From Armatimonadota bacterium (GTDB lineage Bacteria > Armatimonadota > JAAZEB01), in assembly GCA_012841485.1 (NCBI GenBank), contig DUUU01000123.1:1-58430 (forward strand): a stretch of DNA of 58,430 nt, written 5' to 3'. Shown piece after piece: positions 43,883 to 53,243 of this stretch (the first letter of the stretch is position 1; each line of letters opens with the position of its first letter). Under the pieces are notes generated by a model that was given only the letters and a program-made list of their open reading frames with translations, made no database searches and was not told where the DNA came from. The position numbers and the translations under genes are program-made.

Positions 43883-46681
43883 ATGAATGCGCTCTCTCTT
43901 GCCCGGTTCGCGTTGCTCGTACTGCTCTTTGGCTCCCTCTTCCCGGCGCCCGCCAGCGCACAAGCGCGTCTCGCGATGCCCAACGCCGGCTTTGAGGAGG
44001 GCGATAAGGATCTGGCCGGCTGGGAGTTCAGCCTGGGCGAAGAAGGCCAGGGCGATTGGGCGTGGGAAACAAAGCGCGTCCATTCCGGGAAGCGCGCCAT
44101 CCGCGTGCGTAAGAGCAACTCCGTGGGCTATTCGATGCTGGCGAGTGACTATATCCCGCTGGAGGCGGGCAAGGAGTACGAGGCGCGCGCGTGGGTTCAC
44201 GTGGAGGGGCGGTCGCACGCCAACGTCTATTTCATGATCAGCCAGTACACCGCCGATTCGCCCGAGATGCGCTTCCCGAACGCTTTCAGCATCCCGCGCC
44301 CGCTCTACACGGGCGATGGCTGGAAGCAGCTCCGCGTCCGCTTCACCGTCCGCCCGGGAAACGCGCGCGTTCGGATCCACGTGCTGTTGAACCGGGCGCC
44401 CGCCACGGTCATTTGGGACGATTTCGAGCTGGAGCCCGCGGCCGAAGAAGTGTACCGCCCGCGGTATGAGAAGCCCCGTCCGGAGGAGCTGCCGCCCCTG
44501 GAGCAGGCGCGCGAGCGCCTCCAGCGTCGGCAGCGCGCCGTCGCGGATCGGAAGGTGATCGACGGGCGCGTCCGCTTCTTCTTCGATGGCAGGCCCGTGG
44601 AGCCCGCGTTCTACGTCGCGCCTTTCCATAACCAGTGGAATGCCCAGATCGCCGACTTCCGCGGCGCTGGAGTCCGCGTCTACCTGCTCCCGCTCACGCT
44701 CGGGCGAGGGGTCTATAGCGACCGCGGCCCGTGGATCGGCGCCGGCAAGATGGACTTTACCGAGGTCGACGAGCTCCTCTGGCGGATCCTGCGCGTGGAT
44801 CCTGACGGCTACATCCTCTTCTATCTGGCCACTGATCCCTACCGCAAGTGGGGCGAGGAGCACCCGACCGAGGTCTGCGCCGATCAAAATGGCCAGAAGG
44901 CGGTCGTCCAGATGCATCCCAAGGATTGGGGACGCGAGCCGGATCCGAAGGCGCGCGAGCGCTATGCGCCCTCCCTCGTCTCTTCCGTGCTCCGCCGGGA
45001 TACAATCGAAGCGATCCGCCGCCTGATCCGGCACGTGAACTCCAGCCTTCCGGGTAAGGCGGTCGCCGGCTACCACATCGCCGGTCTCAACGACGGTCAG
45101 TTTTTCCAGTGGGCCCGGCATGACCCGAAGGACCTCCACCTGGCCGACTACAGCGAGGCCTCGCGCCGGGCGTTCCGCGACTGGCTCCGCCGCTTCTACC
45201 GGAACGACCTGGCCGCTTTCCGCCGGGCCTGGGGCCGCCCGGACGTGACGTTCGAGACGGCGGAGATCCCCTCGGGCGAGCGCCGCTTGGCGTCTGGCTT
45301 CTTCCTCACCCTCCCGCGCGACCAGGATATCGCGGACTACAACCGGTTCTACAGCGAGGGAACGGTGGAGACGATCCACGCCTATGCGCGCGTGGTCAAG
45401 GAGGAAACCCAGGGCCGGGCGCTCGTGAGCACCTACTGGGAAGACGCGGCCGCTGGCGTGGACAGCCACCTGGCCACCGGGCGCATGCTCCAATCGCCTG
45501 ATATTGACTTTCTGGCCGGTCCGGCAGCCTACGGCGTGCGCATGGCCGGCGAAGTCGGCGAGTGCCACTCCACCTGGGGATCCTTGAGCCTGCACGGGCG
45601 GATCAAGCTCACCGAGCAGGATTGGCGCTCGTGGCTTTCCGGGTGGCGCGACCCGCAGTATGATTACAACGTGGGCCGCGCGGAGAACGCCGCCGATCAC
45701 AACGCCATGGTGCGCCGCGAGTGCGGCATGATGCTCGCCTACGGGCACGGCACCTGGTGGTACGATATGTCGGGAGGCTGGTTCCGCGACGACCAGATCA
45801 TGCGCGGGATCGCCGAGGCGCGCGCCGCTTTCTCTCGCGACCTGCGGCTTCCAGGAATGCCGCGCGCCGACGTGGCCGTCTTCATCGACGAGCGGAGCTT
45901 AGATTTCCTTGGCTACCGGACCGGGCGCACCTTCCGCTACGAGGCGATCGTCCGCCAGCTCTACCAGCTTAACCAGTCCGGCGTGCCCTACCACCTTTAC
46001 TTGCAGCCGGACCTCTGCGAGAAGTCGCTGCCGGAATACCGCCTCTATCTCTTCCTGAACGCGCATCACCTGTCGCCTGCGGAAAAGGCGGCGGTCAAGG
46101 CGCTCCGCCGAGCGGGCAAGACGCTAGCTTTCATGCACGCTCCCGGTGTAGTTGGCCAGGCCGAGCCGGCGGCTGCCATCACCGAGATCACCGGCATCCG
46201 GGTGCGCCCCACCAACGGTGAGATCCCGCTCACCGCGGATGTGGCGCCTACGGCAGGGCCGCTCGATCCGGGCGATGCCCTTTCACTGGCTGCCCTCGCG
46301 GGCCCCGCGTTCATCGTGGAGGATGAGAAAGCGCGCGTGGTGGGCACCTATCCGGATGGCACCGCCGCCGTGGGCGCGCGCGACTTCGGCACGTGGAAGT
46401 CACTCTTCTTCGGGGCCACGTGCATGACGGATAGCTTCTTCAACGCCCTGGCGCGCTGGGCCGGCGCGTGGGTCGCCGCGCCCGCGGGCGACGCCGTCTA
46501 CGCCAGCCAGTATTTCCTGACGATCCATGCCCTGGTGGATGGGGAGAAGCAGCTGACGCTCCTCACTCCCAGCCGCGTGGAGGATCTGACAACCGGCGAG
46601 GTGGTCGCTGAGCGCGCGCGAACCCTTTCCTTCCCGATGCGCCGGGGAGAGACGCGCTGGTTTGCGCTCACGCCGCGGTGA
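43883..46681 (+). CDS. secreted GH42-like protein with N-terminal carbohydrate-binding domain
   Basis: This 932-residue protein has a signal peptide ending SAQA, a CBM4/9-type domain at ~30-185 (LAMPNAGFEEGDKDLAGW to ATVIWDDFELEP), a central (beta/alpha)8 barrel related to GH42 beta-galactosidases, and a C-terminal flavodoxin-like trimerisation-type domain (DVAVFIDERSLDFLGY, YRLYLFLNAHHLSP). The nucleophile candidate is Glu in IKLTEQDWRSWL. The acid/base position, usually Glu in a GxTxEW-like motif, appears as Gln in AGLNDGQFFQW. GGAGG is 8 nt before the start. Substrate unknown. Confidence 0.75.
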   Translation: MNALSLARFALLVLLFGSLFPAPASAQARLAMPNAGFEEGDKDLAGWEFSLGEEGQGDWAWETKRVHSGKRAIRVRKSNSVGYSMLASDYIPLEAGKEYEARAWVHVEGRSHANVYFMISQYTADSPEMRFPNAFSIPRPLYTGDGWKQLRVRFTVRPGNARVRIHVLLNRAPATVIWDDFELEPAAEEVYRPRYEKPRPEELPPLEQARERLQRRQRAVADRKVIDGRVRFFFDGRPVEPAFYVAPFHNQWNAQIADFRGAGVRVYLLPLTLGRGVYSDRGPWIGAGKMDFTEVDELLWRILRVDPDGYILFYLATDPYRKWGEEHPTEVCADQNGQKAVVQMHPKDWGREPDPKARERYAPSLVSSVLRRDTIEAIRRLIRHVNSSLPGKAVAGYHIAGLNDGQFFQWARHDPKDLHLADYSEASRRAFRDWLRRFYRNDLAAFRRAWGRPDVTFETAEIPSGERRLASGFFLTLPRDQDIADYNRFYSEGTVETIHAYARVVKEETQGRALVSTYWEDAAAGVDSHLATGRMLQSPDIDFLAGPAAYGVRMAGEVGECHSTWGSLSLHGRIKLTEQDWRSWLSGWRDPQYDYNVGRAENAADHNAMVRRECGMMLAYGHGTWWYDMSGGWFRDDQIMRGIAEARAAFSRDLRLPGMPRADVAVFIDERSLDFLGYRTGRTFRYEAIVRQLYQLNQSGVPYHLYLQPDLCEKSLPEYRLYLFLNAHHLSPAEKAAVKALRRAGKTLAFMHAPGVVGQAEPAAAITEITGIRVRPTNGEIPLTADVAPTAGPLDPGDALSLAALAGPAFIVEDEKARVVGTYPDGTAAVGARDFGTWKSLFFGATCMTDSFFNALARWAGAWVAAPAGDAVYASQYFLTIHALVDGEKQLTLLTPSRVEDLTTGEVVAERARTLSFPMRRGETRWFALTPR

Positions 46682-46711
46682 GGCGGGCAGGGAGAACTGA
46701 GAGAGAATAGA

Positions 46712-46751
46712 GGAGGGTCAGGCCGCTTCCGAGGGGAGCGCCTGGCCCTCC
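46712..46751. terminator. bidirectional terminator hairpin
   Basis: GGAGGGTCAGGC (46712-46723) and GCCTGGCCCTCC (46740-46751) pair over 12 bp with one G-T wobble and a 16-nt loop. It lies between the convergent GH42-like and Eis-like genes. Confidence 0.7.
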
Positions 46752-46754
46752 GGC

Positions 46755-47993
46755 TTAGAATGGCCAGTCCGGGCGCGGGGGCGGCAGGCGGAAGGCGGCC
46801 TCCAAAGCATCCAGCAACTCGGGGGGGCCACTGAGGTCGTCAGTGGCAGCCAGACCGGTGGCCGGGACGATCCCGAGCCACATCCGGGTGAAGGCGTTCA
46901 CCGAGGCTTGGAGCACTGGGAGCGACGGGTCGTGCCCGCGCTCCGCGTTCGATTCGGGGCCAAGGGTGACCACGTAGTCACCGCCGATCCCGCGCCAGGG
47001 GGCATCCTCATCCAGCAGCCGCTCGATCGGGTCGTGCAGCGAGAGGTTGAACCGCAAGTCGCACCACGGAAGGCGCGTGCGCGCCAGGCATCCGGGAAGA
47101 TCGAGAATCCGCGCCTGCCACCAGGCGCTCGCCCATGCGTTGCTCTCGAACTCCCCACCCTTGCTGGCCTGCCGGCGCTGGAAAGGCCGGTCCAGAAGAT
47201 CCTGCAGCTGCATCCCGGGCGGATCACACAGGTGCATCAGCCGGACCTGGTCGCCCAGGCTCTGGATAAGCGCCATCAGCTCCAGAAACTCCTCGAGCGT
47301 GCGATAGGCCATCCAGATCATGTGATAGGGGCCGTGCTCCGCGCTGTCTGTTCTGCACCAGAAGTGGTGCGTTAGCGCGCCGGTGCGCGGGTCGCGGTAC
47401 CCCAGCCCGAAGCCTTTCTCGAATTCCATATCCAGCCGCGTCATCTCCGGGTGGGTCAGGTTGCACGCCCCGTGGCGCCGCCTCCGGGCCAGGCGCGCGG
47501 CGTGTACCTCTGCCCAATCGTCCGGCGTGATCCGGCAGGGGACGCGCGGCGACACCGGCACCCGCAAATGCGCCGGGTCGAAGGTGTAGAATATCTCGTA
47601 GGTGCCGGTGCCAAAGCCGAGCTTATTGTAGAAGCCCTGCTCGAACATGCCCAGCCCGGCGACAAGAGCACCATCCAGCGCATCCGCGGCCACGATGCTC
47701 GCAGCGAGCCGACCCGCGAGCTTCTGCCTGCGGGCAACGTAACTCGTGGTCACGCCGGTGAGGCAGGCAAAGGGGAGATCCTCCTCCCGGTAGCGCAGCA
47801 AGCCGGTCGAGCTGAGGACCAAGCATTCGGCGGTGCCATCGATCTCCGCCACCAACGCGCGGCCGGCAAGGACGTAGCGGTCCATCGCCTCCTCGCGGCC
47901 CTCTTTCAGCCAGCCGACCTCTCGCCAAATGCGGTGCGCGGCTTCGCGGTCTCTCTCTGGATCATACGCTCGAAATGGCGGCTTGAGCTGCAC
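46755..47993 (-). CDS. Eis-like GNAT acetyltransferase
   Basis: This 412-residue protein has the tandem-GNAT plus SCP2-like layout of Eis. The acetyl-CoA motif follows LTGVTTSYVARRQKLAGRL, and MFEQGFYNKLGFGTGTYE is the family's GFYxxxGFG segment. The start is a GTG at 47993 with GGAGG 5 nt upstream, which gives the family's usual length; longer in-frame starts add a non-conserved stretch. Eis proteins acetylate lysines or aminoglycosides, but the substrate here is unknown. It stands downstream of the arginine-catabolism pair on the same strand, ~200 bp away. Confidence 0.85.
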   Translation of the reverse strand: MQLKPPFRAYDPERDREAAHRIWREVGWLKEGREEAMDRYVLAGRALVAEIDGTAECLVLSSTGLLRYREEDLPFACLTGVTTSYVARRQKLAGRLAASIVAADALDGALVAGLGMFEQGFYNKLGFGTGTYEIFYTFDPAHLRVPVSPRVPCRITPDDWAEVHAARLARRRRHGACNLTHPEMTRLDMEFEKGFGLGYRDPRTGALTHHFWCRTDSAEHGPYHMIWMAYRTLEEFLELMALIQSLGDQVRLMHLCDPPGMQLQDLLDRPFQRRQASKGGEFESNAWASAWWQARILDLPGCLARTRLPWCDLRFNLSLHDPIERLLDEDAPWRGIGGDYVVTLGPESNAERGHDPSLPVLQASVNAFTRMWLGIVPATGLAATDDLSGPPELLDALEAAFRLPPPRPDWPF

Positions 47994-48195
47994 GGCTTCC
48001 TCCAGGCGCCAGATGGGCGCACGCCAGGTGAATTCGCCAGAGGCAGCCCGAACACCTGCACCTGATGCGTCGTTCACCGTTGCCGCGTCGATCCAGCCGG
48101 TTAGGCCGGGCAATCGGCCGAGATCGGCCCTTTCCCTGCGCGCGCAGGGAACGATACCGCCCGCGGGTGGCGCTCCGGACAGCCGCGGGAGGATG

Positions 48196-48990
48196 TCAGC
48201 GCAGGAAAAGCGTCATGCACTTCGCCGCGCCGCCGGCTTTCAGGAACTCATTCACATCCACCGGGTGGGGCTGGAAGCCATGCTCCCGGAGGGCCTGCTC
48301 GAAGCGAACGCACCCCGCGTTCAGGACAACGTGCTTGCCGATCACGACCGCATTGCACGCGAAGCAGAGGGCTTCCTCTTCGGGCACGACGATCCAGACT
48401 GGAAAGTGCGCCTCGATCACCCGGCAGGCGTATTCATCGAACGCTGGGGGGAAGTAGGCGAGAGTCCGCTCGTCGAGAGGGCAGAAACAGGTATCCAGGT
48501 GGTAGAAGCGCGGGTCGCGCAGGTGGAGGGAAAGCGCGCGCAACCCGAAGAGGTCCGCCACGGCGTGGTGAGAACGGACATCCGACCGGAAATGGTAGCC
48601 GGCGAAGAGGTTGCCCCCTACCGGGAAGGCGTCGCCTTCACCCTCAAAGTAGAGGTCTCCGGGCAGCGTGATGACGCGGTAACCATGCTCGGCGAACCAC
48701 TGGTGGAAGTAGGCCTCTTCCTTCTGGCGCTGGGCAAAGCGGAAGCGGCTGGCAACGAAGGTATCGCCGATGGCCAGACCGGCATTCGCGGTAAAGACAA
48801 AGTCCGGGAGGCCCGGGCGCGGCGAGAGCTCCAGGACCTTTGCCCCGGCGCTCGCGATGAGCACCTGCCTCAGCGCGCGCCATTGCTCGCCCGCGCGCGC
48901 CAGCACCGGCGGCTCGTCGCGGTGCATCCACGGGTTGATCTCATACTCCACCCCGAAGAAATCCGGGGGGCACATCAAGACCCGGGTCAT
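48196..48990 (-). CDS. arginine dihydrolase-type guanidine hydrolase (AgrE/ArgZ N-terminal half)
   Basis: This 264-residue amidinotransferase-fold enzyme has the catalytic set in place: N69 in FTANA, EGEGD (118-120), H164 in HLDTCF and the nucleophile C258 in GGAAKCMTLF. It matches the N-terminal domain of the cyanobacterial bifunctional enzyme AgrE/ArgZ, which converts arginine to ornithine, CO2 and two ammonia. The Asn in FTANA corresponds, as far as I can judge, to the residue that distinguishes dihydrolases from deiminases. Its ATG overlaps the stop of the upstream ornithine-cyclodeaminase-like gene (ATGA), so translational coupling is likely. Confidence 0.85.
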   Translation of the reverse strand: MTRVLMCPPDFFGVEYEINPWMHRDEPPVLARAGEQWRALRQVLIASAGAKVLELSPRPGLPDFVFTANAGLAIGDTFVASRFRFAQRQKEEAYFHQWFAEHGYRVITLPGDLYFEGEGDAFPVGGNLFAGYHFRSDVRSHHAVADLFGLRALSLHLRDPRFYHLDTCFCPLDERTLAYFPPAFDEYACRVIEAHFPVWIVVPEEEALCFACNAVVIGKHVVLNAGCVRFEQALREHGFQPHPVDVNEFLKAGGAAKCMTLFLR

Positions 48991-50282
48991 CGCCTTGCCC
49001 GCCTTCCACCATTGCCCGCGGCGACCATGCTCCGGCGCATCCGCGGGCGTGGAGGCGCAACCGGCTCGGGCCCTCTCACCTGTTCCAGCAAATCGCCGAA
49101 GAAGAGACCCACATCCGTTACCAGACCAACCGTCTGAAAGCTGCCCCGGTCGGCCAGTTTCGTCACCACGCCCGGGTTGATATCCACGTAGATGATGTGG
49201 GTCGTGGCAGGGAGAATATTCCCGGTGGCAATGGCATGGAGGGCGGTTGCGGCCATGAGCGCGATCTGCACTCCCTCGGTGAGCGCCATCATCCGCTGCT
49301 GCGCCTCGATCACGTCGGTGATCACCTCGGGAAGCGGCCCGTCATCGCGGATGGAGCCCGCCAGGACAAACTCGACTCCGTGGCGGATGCAGGCGTGCAT
49401 GATGCCACTGCGCAGGACGCCGGACTCCACCGCCGCGCGGATGCCCCCCGCGTCCCGGATGCGGTTGATGGCGCGAATGTGATGCTCGTGCCCTCGCTCC
49501 GCCGAGAGCGCGTGCTCCAGATCCACGCCCAGCGACGTGCCAAAGAGGGCATTCTCGATATCGTGCACCGCGAGCGCGTTGCCCGCAAAGAGGAGATCGA
49601 TCACCCCAGCCTCGATCAAGCCGACCACCGAAGGAACCGCCCCGGTATGCACCACCGCGGGCCCCGCGACCAGGAGGTTCTTCTTTCCGGCCGCGCGCGC
49701 CTCACGCATCTCCTGCGCCAGCTCCCGGATGATGGCATGCTTTGGCTTCTCCGACGACACCTCGCTGGACATGAACTCGAAGATGCTCCGCTCGCGACTC
49801 CGGCCAGGTGGGACCACGCGCACGCCCGTGCTTCCCGTGACAAACCAGTCGCCGGCGCGCACCTGGCAGAACTTGGCCGTCTCGGCGCGCAGCCGCTGTG
49901 GATCAAAGCGGATGCCACAGTCCATGCGCTGATGCTCGACCGGTATCCACTCTTCCCCATAGCGCACTTGCGTAGGGTAGTTGGTGGTGACGTAGAAACC
50001 ATCGGGAAAGATGCCGTCGGCGGGTGCCTGGGCCAGCGTGACCCCGCCTTCCCCCACGACCTGCGCGCCGTGATCACGAACGGCAGCGAGGATCTCCTTG
50101 AGCTGCTTCTGGTCCGACGCGGTCACCCTGATCCGGGCATAGCTGACATCCATCCGCTGCTTGCCGATATCGACATCGAGCACTTCAAAGTTGCCCGCGT
50201 GGTTGAGGATCTCATCCAGGATGCGAGGCAAGACAAGGGAATCAATGATATGTCCGCGCACCTCTATGATCTCTGTCGCCAT
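48987..50282 (-). CDS. ornithine cyclodeaminase of the LOR/SDH (TIGR00300) type (AgrE/ArgZ C-terminal half)
   Basis: This 431-residue protein has an N-terminal LOR/SDH conserved domain (EVRGHIIDSLVLPRILDEIL, FEVLDVDIGKQRMDVSYARI) and a C-terminal NAD-binding part with KKNLLVAGPAVVHTGAVP, GNALAVHDIENALFGTSLG and TTHIIYVDINPGVVTKLADR. It corresponds to the C-terminal part of AgrE/ArgZ, which turns ornithine into proline and ammonia. The start at 50282 follows GGGGGGAGCAGAG. The gene pair (431 + 264 residues) adds up to about the size of the fused cyanobacterial protein, but in reversed gene order relative to the fusion. Confidence 0.88.
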   Translation of the reverse strand: MATEIIEVRGHIIDSLVLPRILDEILNHAGNFEVLDVDIGKQRMDVSYARIRVTASDQKQLKEILAAVRDHGAQVVGEGGVTLAQAPADGIFPDGFYVTTNYPTQVRYGEEWIPVEHQRMDCGIRFDPQRLRAETAKFCQVRAGDWFVTGSTGVRVVPPGRSRERSIFEFMSSEVSSEKPKHAIIRELAQEMREARAAGKKNLLVAGPAVVHTGAVPSVVGLIEAGVIDLLFAGNALAVHDIENALFGTSLGVDLEHALSAERGHEHHIRAINRIRDAGGIRAAVESGVLRSGIMHACIRHGVEFVLAGSIRDDGPLPEVITDVIEAQQRMMALTEGVQIALMAATALHAIATGNILPATTHIIYVDINPGVVTKLADRGSFQTVGLVTDVGLFFGDLLEQVRGPEPVAPPRPRMRRSMVAAGNGGRRARR

Positions 50283-50586
50283 CTCTGCTCCCCCCTGCGT
50301 CGCCGGCCGGCGCGCCCTATCCAGCGCGTCGGGCAAACGGGCGGCAAGGTGCCCTCGCTCCATCAGCGCCGGCACCCCCACAGCGGCAGATTCAGAACCG
50401 CTCGCACTAGCTTACCCCTGCACCCTCGGTGCTGAAACGTCGGTTGGGCGCTATGCTCGCGGATGCACGCTCGCGGCTCCGCCAGCGCGGCCGTCAGTGA
50501 GGAAGGTATCCGGAATCTCGCCAGCGAATCGGAGGGGTAGGAGCAGTTTGCCTTCTCCATGGCATCTGCGCGATGAAGGGAGACGC
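50283..50586. other. divergent intergenic region
   Basis: This region lies between the arginine-catabolism pair (minus) and the glycosyltransferase (plus). It is GC-rich with no clear promoter pair, hairpin or RNA gene that I can identify. Confidence 0.4.
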
Positions 50587-51567
50587 ATGGGGGCCACGCC
50601 CTACCTATCCATCGTCATACCGGTCTACAACGAGGAGGAGAATGTTGGCCGCCTGCAAGAGCAGGTCGCGGCGGCGGTCGGTCCTCTCGGGATTGAGTAT
50701 GAGGTCATCTACGTCGATGACGGCAGCCGAGACGGCTCCTTCGAGATTCTACGAGAGCTCGCCTCCGGCAACCCTCGCATGCGCCTGATACGCTTCCGGC
50801 GCAACTTCGGGCAGACCCCGGCGATGGCGGCCGGGTTTGACGCCGCCCGTGGCGAAGTCATCGTGCCGCTTGATGCCGATCTGCAGAACGATCCGGTGGA
50901 TATCCCGCGCCTCCTGGCCAGGCTGGAGGAAGGCTACGACGTCGTCAGTGGCTGGCGACAGAAGCGCCAGGATAGGGGCCTCACCCGCCGTCTGCCCTCG
51001 ATGATTGCGAACGCGCTCATCGCCCGCTCCACCGGTGTGCGCATCCACGACTACGGATGCACGCTCAAGGCCTATCGCGCGTCCGTGCTCAAGGATGTTC
51101 GCCTCTACGGCGAGATGCACCGCTTCATTCCGGCGTGGGCGGCGCTGGAAGGCGCGCGAGTGACGGAGATGCCGGTGACCCATCACCCGCGCACGGCAGG
51201 GAAGAGCAAGTATGGGCTGTCGCGCACTTTCCGCGTCGTCCTGGATCTGATGGTGGTGCGCTTCCTTGGCGGCTATGGCACGAAGCCGATCCATCTCTTT
51301 GGCGGGATGGGGTTCACGCTCTGCGGGGCAGGCATCCTCACCGGTCTGCTCACCCTCTACCAGAAGTTCTTTGAGGGGATCAAGGCACACCGGAATCCGC
51401 TGCTGATGCTGGCCGTGTTCCTCTTTCTCCTTGGAGTGCAGGCGATCATGCTGGGCCTGCTGGCGGAGCTCGGCATCCGCACCTACCACGAGTCTCAGGG
51501 CAAGCCGATCTACCGCATCGCGGAGATGGTCAACTTCGAAAAGGCACCCGCCGCAGTCGATCCTTGA
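50587..51567 (+). CDS. family 2 glycosyltransferase with C-terminal membrane helices
   Basis: This 326-residue enzyme of the polyprenyl-phosphate sugar transferase type (DPM1/ArnC/GtrB-like) has the GT-A motifs IVIPVYNEEENV, VDDGSRDGS and LDADLQNDP, then RRNFGQTPAMAAGFDAARGE and HDYGCTLKAYR. Two hydrophobic segments near the C-terminus (GAGILTGLLTLYQ, PLLMLAVFLFLLGVQAIML) anchor it in the membrane. AAGGGAG lies 4 nt before ATG 50587. It probably loads a sugar onto a lipid carrier for envelope glycans. No matching flippase or polymerase is adjacent. Confidence 0.9.
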   Translation: MGATPYLSIVIPVYNEEENVGRLQEQVAAAVGPLGIEYEVIYVDDGSRDGSFEILRELASGNPRMRLIRFRRNFGQTPAMAAGFDAARGEVIVPLDADLQNDPVDIPRLLARLEEGYDVVSGWRQKRQDRGLTRRLPSMIANALIARSTGVRIHDYGCTLKAYRASVLKDVRLYGEMHRFIPAWAALEGARVTEMPVTHHPRTAGKSKYGLSRTFRVVLDLMVVRFLGGYGTKPIHLFGGMGFTLCGAGILTGLLTLYQKFFEGIKAHRNPLLMLAVFLFLLGVQAIMLGLLAELGIRTYHESQGKPIYRIAEMVNFEKAPAAVDP

Positions 51568-51947
51568 GAGGCGGGCCGCCCCCTTCGATACCCCGGATGA
51601 GGGGAACGGACACAGATGGAGAGGGCCGCCGGCGCGCGGAGCTAGAAGCCCGTGCTGCTTCTTGGCAAAGCCCCTTCGGGGCTCCCCCTCCCAACCCGGC
51701 CCTCGCCGCTCTGAGGTGCCCGGGAGTGAAGTCAACCTCGCGCGCGGCGCTTCCCCTCCCAATCCTCGCCGTTCTACGACACCAGGGAGTGCCGCCCAAC
51801 CCAGCCCGGCAGGGCTTCGCTCGCAAGCAGCGCGGAGATGGATCTCCGCGCGACACGCGCGGGACCGCTGCGCACCCGCGGCGCACTGAAATCGAGGCCG
51901 GTCACACCTGGCGAGGCATCCTTCCAAGACCAACGACGCCTGGGAGC
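51568..51947. other. convergent intergenic region with imperfect repeats
   Basis: A segment at 51680-51730 is loosely repeated at 51747-51790: both contain CCCCTCCCAA, then TCGCCG and a terminal GGGAGTG. The repeats are about 67 nt apart. The rest shows no gene. Confidence 0.4.
51680..51790. repeat. imperfect ~67-bp direct repeat
   Basis: Two copies share GCT(T/C)CCCCTCCCAA(T/C)CC, TCGCCG(C/T)TCT and GGGAGTG with small indels between. It may be a copy of a dispersed intergenic element, but only two units are visible. Confidence 0.4.
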
Positions 51948-52877
51948 CTAGTTGATTACCTGAACCTCCATGGTCGTGACCCGCGGTTGCTTGTTCGCCT
52001 GATCGGCGGGCTTGGCGGTGAAGGTCACCGTATACCGGCCAGGCTTGCTGAACGTGTGCTCGACGCTCGCGCCCACCGCCTCTTCCTGCACACCATCGCT
52101 CGCGTCGAAGTCCCAGCACAGTTTGAGCGGAGTGACTCCCGCGCTCGCCTCGGCGGTGAAGCGGACCGGCTGACCCACGGGGATCTCGTTGAATTGCGAC
52201 GGGGTGGCATCGGCCGTGATCTCCGTATCATCGTTGATCGCCAGGATCCGGCCAACGGTGAGGGTATCCGGCGCGTTCGCGGTGAGCACCAATCGCTTCA
52301 CCCGGAACGAGCCCTCGCCGACCCGCTCCTTCAGGGATTCCAGCGGAATGCCAACCGTTACCCAGCCGGCATCACCCGGCGCGATGTCGTGTATGGGATA
52401 GAGTTCGAAGGAGGTTCCCTCGCCCTGGAGGACGACCCGCAGCTTCGTCACCTTCGGAACGGAGGCCTGAGGCGCGCCCATGCCCGGCATCCCACCGGGA
52501 TCCATGCCAGGGGCCAACATGCCCATATCGGGCGCAACCGCCGGCGCGGCCTGCGAGCCGCTGCCAAGTTTTACCGTCAGGGAAAGATAGGCGTTTGCCT
52601 GGCGCAGGACGGGAGTGAGATCAATCGGTTCGCGGAAATCCAGCCGGGCGCCCTGGTAGAAATCGCGCGCCTTGATCTTCAGCACGCCGCCCCCCTCGTA
52701 CTGCTCCTCGCCGGTGAAGGTGACCGTCCCACTTCCCCAGCCGCCGAGGGTAATGCCCGCGGGCGCGGGGGGCTGGCCGTCAAAGAGAACTCGCTCGGCG
52801 GCCGCCGTCGGGTGCGCCGCCAGGATGGCAGCGATGGCTGCCACGCAAAGGAAGTGTGGTAAGAACGTGGCTTTCAT
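51948..52877 (-). CDS. secreted protein with C-terminal PKD domain
   Basis: This 309-residue protein has a signal peptide (residues ~1-27, ending TAAAE), then a beta domain with a jelly-roll look (ITLGGWGSGTVTFTGEEQYE, YQGARLDFREPIDLTP) interrupted by a Met/Gly/Pro-rich stretch (DMGMLAPGMDPGGMPGMG). A C-terminal PKD-type domain follows (PLKLCWDFDASDGVQEEAVG, HTFSKPGRYTVTFTA). The start at 52877 has GAGAGG about 9 nt upstream. A cell-surface or carbohydrate-binding role is likely; no enzyme motif is visible. Confidence 0.75.
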   Translation of the reverse strand: MKATFLPHFLCVAAIAAILAAHPTAAAERVLFDGQPPAPAGITLGGWGSGTVTFTGEEQYEGGGVLKIKARDFYQGARLDFREPIDLTPVLRQANAYLSLTVKLGSGSQAAPAVAPDMGMLAPGMDPGGMPGMGAPQASVPKVTKLRVVLQGEGTSFELYPIHDIAPGDAGWVTVGIPLESLKERVGEGSFRVKRLVLTANAPDTLTVGRILAINDDTEITADATPSQFNEIPVGQPVRFTAEASAGVTPLKLCWDFDASDGVQEEAVGASVEHTFSKPGRYTVTFTAKPADQANKQPRVTTMEVQVIN

Positions 52878-53243
52878 GATCGATTCCTCTCCCTGCCGCT
52901 CGCCGGCTCGGGGCCAGCGCGGCCCCAAGCCCCCACAAAAGCACCTCCCCCGCGACCGGCCAGATAGAGGCAGCACATCCGCCTGCTGCCGGGCATTGGG
53001 AGATCCCGCCAAGGGGGCCCCTAGCGCCAGACGCTCCCTCACGATGGCCCGGATCGGCAGCGCGGAACGGCCTGTCTCAGGTCGGTCACCGAGGGCGGCT
53101 TGATCCGCTGTTCAGCGATCAGCCGCGTGATTTGCTGTTGGCGTCTCAAGCTCCGAGCGCACGCGAGGAGGCGATCCGATGCTCCGGCATCCCTGGCAGG
53201 CCAGAACAGGCGCCGCCCTCGCGGCGCCTGCGTGGCGGCCTGC
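52878..53243. other. intergenic region between rseP and the PKD-protein gene
   Basis: The right end carries the two-tier hairpin downstream of rseP (53196-53243). The remainder shows no gene, and no proS, which often follows rseP. Confidence 0.5.
53196..53243 (-). terminator. two-tier hairpin after rseP
   Basis: The inner 10-bp stem CAGGCGCCGC (53207-53216)/GCGGCGCCTG (53221-53230) with a 4-nt loop is flanked by an outer 7-bp stem GCAGGCC (53196-53202)/GGCCTGC (53237-53243). It begins directly after the rseP stop. No T run. Confidence 0.65.
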
